Assembly: GCA_045598285.1 (NCBI GenBank)
Contig: JAZLLU010000032.1
Span: 1-16,848, forward strand
Source: RGIG5612 sp045598285
GTDB lineage: Bacteria; Bacillota; Clostridia; Lachnospirales; Lachnospiraceae
Direction of reading: 5' to 3'
Length of the DNA: 16,848 nucleotides
This document shows, one piece after another, positions 13,809-16,848 of the stretch. Position 1 is the first letter of the stretch; each line of letters begins with the position of its first letter. Position numbers and translations under genes: made by a program. The notes under the pieces were generated by a model that worked only from the letters and a program-made list of their open reading frames with translations, did not search any database and was not told where the DNA came from.

Positions 13809-13848
13809 AAAAAAACTAGTTTCAACGATAAAGGCCAAAACTAGTTTT
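13809..13848 (-). terminator. A/T-rich terminator with ACTAGT palindromes
   Basis: Positions 13812-13822 (AAAACTAGTTT) and 13838-13848 (AAACTAGTTTT) are an 11-bp perfect inverted repeat with a 15-nt loop. On the minus strand the stem runs into TTTTTTT, as expected for a terminator of the serine dehydratase-phosphatase operon about 110 nt after its stop. The stem is mostly A/T, so it is weaker than the others here. A third ACTAGT stands at 13878-13883, so the motif could instead be a repeated protein site. Confidence 0.55.
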
Positions 13849-13957
13849 CATTAAATGTATTTATATATTTATTTATTACTAGTTTAATCTAAAAAAATCA
13901 TTATCGCAACACAAACTAGCTAAGCGGATATATATATTTTCATCCTATTTGGGCACC

Positions 13958-15403
13958 TTATTTATATCCGACACAAAGCATTGTAATATCGTCTGATTGC
14001 TCACCATCTTTTGTAAACTCTATAATCTCTTTTTGTACATCGCAAAGGAGTTCTTTTGCTGACATATCTATATTTTTATTGATGCAATTAACAAGCCTTT
14101 CACTTCCAAAAAATCCCTTGCTGTTATTAGCACCTGTTATTACTCCATCTGTATACAAAAATAGTTTATCGCCTTTTTCAAAGTTTACTTCTAATTCCTC
14201 ATACTCAATATTTTCTATCGCACCTAAAAGTACATCATTTTTTACTCTCGAAATCAACTCAAAAGTCCCCTTTGTGCTTTTATATTGCTGATTTTGGCCT
14301 GCACTAGAATATTTCATCTGGCCTGTCATTATATCCAAAATTCCTATCCATGCCGTAATAAATAAATTAGCAGAATTGATTTTGCAAAGTTCATTATTAA
14401 CATTAGTTAAAATTTCCGAAATGCCTAATCCCTTATTAGCAAACTTCCAAATTAAGTCTTTTGCTTTATCCATAAATAAGGTGGACTTAACATCTCTTTT
14501 AGGCGTTTCTCCAATAAATAAACAAAGTTTATTTTCGCCTATCATAAAGAAATCATATATATCAGAACTGATTTCTTCTACGGAGAGCATCAATCCATAA
14601 ACATCTATATTTTCGCATTCATCAATTACTCTATCAAGGTTAAGTGGGAGCATTGTTTTTTGAACTTGTTTTGCAAGTGAAAGTTCTTCGTCAGCTCTCA
14701 TTTTTTCTTCCATTGTCTTTGCTTGCAACATAATATTTTCATAATTTCTTTTTGCAAAAATGTAACATCCAAATGCTAATACTATAAGTATGAATAACGA
14801 TGTCGGAACAAAGACTGTAAAATAATTTTTTAAGGTCCCTGCTATTTCTAAATTATTCCTTAAATAATATCTGCCTAATCCTGTTAACAAAGAAATTTCC
14901 TGGCCTTTAGAAAAAACTATTATATTAAAATCATCAAATTCATATGCTAAGATATTTCCTATATCTGCTACATAAAACAGCACTATAGTAATTATCGATG
15001 ATCCTAAAACGATTTTTTTGTTATTGTATGTGCTTGCTAGTACGATTGGCAAAACAACCCACAAATTATAAAATGTTCCTAAATATAATTTTAATGCTAT
15101 CGCCGTAAAAATCATCAACCCTATAAGCACATATTTTGTCGCCTTTTTATATTTTGTTTTTTCAACAATAACAATCGTTACTATATTTATAGCAAGCACA
15201 ATTCCTAAGATTAGAGAAACTGTTATATTGTACCCCTCAGGTGTTATAAACAGCCTCATTATTATATGAGCCAACATAACAACACATGCTGCAACTTGCA
15301 CCATTACTATTAATCTGTTGGTCTTTTTTTCGTTATCTAATAGAACTGTTTTTGTGATGGAAGACATGTCTAGAAAGTCTTTTATTTTTTCTTGCTTACT
15401 CAT
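13958..15403 (-). CDS. Membrane SpoIIE/RsbU-type PP2C phosphatase
   Basis: This 481-residue protein has an N-terminal membrane domain (several hydrophobic segments between residues 31 and 217, about six), a short coiled-coil-like linker (220-245, KTMEEKMRADEELSLAKQVQ) and a C-terminal PP2C-type Ser/Thr phosphatase domain (about 245-481). Recognisable motifs are LAKQVQKTMLPL, SSDIYDFF (Asp281), YSSAGQN, FLYTDGVITGAN (Asp419), GFFGSERL and SDDITML (Asp471/472). Relatives act on anti-sigma-factor antagonists or other phosphoproteins in signalling. The usual 'GDVSGxG' loop reads GETPKRD here: the metal-ligand Asp becomes Glu299 and both glycines are lost, so activity may be reduced. ATG 15403 has AAAGGTGG upstream, inside the end of the serine dehydratase gene, which it overlaps by 8 nt. 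Confidence 0.85.
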   Translation of the reverse strand: MSKQEKIKDFLDMSSITKTVLLDNEKKTNRLIVMVQVAACVVMLAHIIMRLFITPEGYNITVSLILGIVLAINIVTIVIVEKTKYKKATKYVLIGLMIFTAIALKLYLGTFYNLWVVLPIVLASTYNNKKIVLGSSIITIVLFYVADIGNILAYEFDDFNIIVFSKGQEISLLTGLGRYYLRNNLEIAGTLKNYFTVFVPTSLFILIVLAFGCYIFAKRNYENIMLQAKTMEEKMRADEELSLAKQVQKTMLPLNLDRVIDECENIDVYGLMLSVEEISSDIYDFFMIGENKLCLFIGETPKRDVKSTLFMDKAKDLIWKFANKGLGISEILTNVNNELCKINSANLFITAWIGILDIMTGQMKYSSAGQNQQYKSTKGTFELISRVKNDVLLGAIENIEYEELEVNFEKGDKLFLYTDGVITGANNSKGFFGSERLVNCINKNIDMSAKELLCDVQKEIIEFTKDGEQSDDITMLCVGYK

Positions 15404-16634
15404 CAGTCTTATCCACCTTTTTTATTTTTTCTTCTCTGAAAAGTCTTGCTAGCCCTTCTTCAGCAGTCTCTCTATATCCTTCGTCTAAATCTATTCCCGT
15501 TCTTTTCATAACTTTTACAGCATCATCTAATGAAACCGCACAAAGTTCATATGGTGTTATTTTCGCAATTGTATATGCGTCGTAGGCTTTAAGTGCATAA
15601 AGTGCGTTTCTATTAATACATGGAATTGAAACCCTTCCTTCGATTGCGTCACATGTCAAGCCTAAAGAATGCTCTATTATCAATTCTGCTGCCAACGTTA
15701 TCTTTTCATTTGAAAGATGATTAATCGCCGCAAAAGTTGCAGCTGCAATCGCAGACGCAACTCCTATCTCCGCCTGACATCCACACTCAGCTCCACTAAC
15801 CGAACCGTTTTGCTTACATACAATTCCTACTAAAGCGCCTGCAATAAGTGCATTGATTATTTCTTGCCTTGTATGATTTGTTTTGTATAAGTAAGATACT
15901 ACGCCTGGCAAGACACCCGAACTTCCACACGTCGGTGCGCAAACAACTTTTGCTCCACATGCATTTTCTTCGCTCGCTGCCATAGAGGCAATCGCCATAT
16001 AAGATTTTAAGTTTTCTTTTTGCTCTTCTTCGCTAAGCTTTAGATATTCTTGATACATCTTTGGCGCTTTACGTTCTAAATTATAATCACTTGGAAGAAC
16101 AGTTTCTTTTGAATTCATTCCGCGAAAAACTACATTTTCCATTTCGTCTATAACTGTTCCAAAATATTCATCCAAATCCGGTTCTTCAAACTTGTGCGCA
16201 TAATCTAACAACGTCATATTGTTTTTTGCGCAATAGTCTAAAATCTCATTCATGTTTTGTGCTGGATAAATTTCCTTTGAAAGCATTTTTTTATCTTCAT
16301 TTATAAGTATGGTGCCTCCACCCGTTGATTCGAATCTATCTTTATGAAAAACTGATGGTTTTGTAACTGTGATGACATCCATTGTATTTGGATGCGCTGT
16401 GGTTTTCGTTACATCAAATAGAATTTTATGATTTATACCTTTTAGTTTGAGATGAATTGCTTTATCTGTAAGATGTCCAACTCCTGTCTTTGCCAAAGAG
16501 CCGTACAATATGACAATTATTTGTTCAATATCACTATATTTTTTTAAAATATAATCACACGCAATAGATGGCCCTATAGTATGGGAACTGGACGGCCCTA
16601 CTCCTATTAGACAAATTTCTTTGATCGACCTCAA
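15396..16634 (-). CDS. L-serine ammonia-lyase, iron-sulfur-dependent, single chain
   Basis: It converts L-serine to pyruvate and ammonia in the cytoplasm with a [4Fe-4S] cluster. The beta domain comes first (IGVGPSSSHTIGPS, residues about 11-24, a substrate-loop signature), then the alpha domain (CGAKVVCAPTCGSSGVLPGV). Cluster ligands are probably Cys284 (GAECGCQAE), Cys328 (GLTCDAIEG) and Cys339 (SIPCINRN), with spacings like those of the single-chain type II enzyme. The length of 412 residues is slightly short compared with the E. coli enzymes. The start is TTG 16634: AAGGAG at 16648-16643 stands 8 nt upstream, whereas the in-frame ATG at 16652 has no ribosome site and lies almost at the predicted transcript start. 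It is first in an operon with the PP2C phosphatase gene. Confidence 0.9.
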   Translation of the reverse strand: MRSIKEICLIGVGPSSSHTIGPSIACDYILKKYSDIEQIIVILYGSLAKTGVGHLTDKAIHLKLKGINHKILFDVTKTTAHPNTMDVITVTKPSVFHKDRFESTGGGTILINEDKKMLSKEIYPAQNMNEILDYCAKNNMTLLDYAHKFEEPDLDEYFGTVIDEMENVVFRGMNSKETVLPSDYNLERKAPKMYQEYLKLSEEEQKENLKSYMAIASMAASEENACGAKVVCAPTCGSSGVLPGVVSYLYKTNHTRQEIINALIAGALVGIVCKQNGSVSGAECGCQAEIGVASAIAAATFAAINHLSNEKITLAAELIIEHSLGLTCDAIEGRVSIPCINRNALYALKAYDAYTIAKITPYELCAVSLDDAVKVMKRTGIDLDEGYRETAEEGLARLFREEKIKKVDKTDE

Positions 16635-16662
16635 GATAACAACTCCTTGCATAGTTTTCTAT

Positions 16663-16671
16663 ATTATATCA
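16663..16671 (-). promoter_or_regulatory. Extended -10 promoter of the serine dehydratase operon
   Basis: On the minus strand TGATATAAT (16671-16663) is a perfect TATAAT with an upstream TG, the extended -10 form; the -35 position (TAGAGA, 17 bases away) is poor. Transcription should begin near 16656, about 22 nt before the TTG start at 16634. This leaves just room for the AAGGAG site and excludes the ATG at 16652 as a normal start. Confidence 0.55.
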
Positions 16672-16848
16672 AAAATTATTTGTTTTCTCTATATATTCAA
16701 TCGTGGTAGATAGTGTAAATTTACTGTAGGAATTCAATAGATAAGTTTCCCCTAGATTCTTGTTAGAACTTTAGATTTCTTAACTATTATATTCCTTGTC
16801 TCATTTTTTATAAATACCAAATATGGTTTTTTAAAGCTGCTATCTTTT

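Noticed and set aside
13352..13810. 152-codon open frame on the plus strand
   Set aside because: It is antisense to the phosphate cotransporter. Its hydrophobic translation is what the complement of membrane-helix codons gives.

Overview
The window reads as a low-G+C anaerobic Bacillota chromosome, most likely a Clostridia-type and possibly gut-associated bacterium. This rests on the A/T-rich intergenic DNA, strong AGGAGG-type ribosome sites with some TTG/GTG starts, a sortase-anchored surface protein, a single-chain iron-sulfur serine dehydratase, an Rpn/PD-(D/E)XK nuclease with a Bacillota-style charged tail, and a strictly anaerobic type of molybdenum enzyme. No rRNA, tRNA, CRISPR array, IS element with a complete transposase, or riboswitch of a class I recognise was seen.

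Left third (1-4000), accessory in character. An Rpn-family nuclease gene (minus) has a promoter and a 5' leader that begins with three back-to-back hairpins, and an out-of-frame duplicated scrap of its own coding sequence lies at its 3' end. Next is a sortase-anchored surface protein (minus) whose promoter carries a run of seven G between the -35 and -10 boxes, a layout typical of phase-variable promoters. Positions 2782-3507 are patchwork: a headless coding remnant, a small DUF3592-like membrane protein, and a broken minus-strand remnant. A small lipoprotein gene (minus) closes this part.

Centre (4160-9955), the main feature: a tight plus-strand operon of four genes. They are an OFA-type MFS transporter, a 911-residue molybdopterin (bis-MGD) enzyme resembling the pyrogallol-phloroglucinol transhydroxylase large subunit, its partner with sixteen cluster cysteines plus a C-terminal Cna-B/transthyretin-like domain, and a protein shaped like an E2/chloramphenicol acyltransferase catalytic domain in which the catalytic His is Glu. 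The operon ends at a strong bidirectional terminator. The inferred job is uptake or exchange of a polyphenolic (catechol- or pyrogallol-like) compound and its cytoplasmic transhydroxylation or dehydroxylation; the substrate cannot be fixed from sequence.

Right third (9954-16848), mostly housekeeping: a Cof-type HAD phosphatase (minus), a YghO-like GNAT protein (plus, divergent from the HAD gene), a Na+/phosphate cotransporter with a PhoU-like tail (minus), and a two-gene minus-strand operon of L-serine dehydratase followed, with an 8-nt overlap, by a membrane SpoIIE/RsbU-type PP2C phosphatase that has one altered metal ligand. A terminator with ACTAGT palindromes separates that operon from the phosphate transporter. 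Positions 16653-16848 hold the serine dehydratase promoter; I see nothing else there.

Four start codons are reassigned from ribosome-site placement: TTG at 4201, ATG at 8189, ATG at 2663 (minus) and TTG at 16634 (minus).
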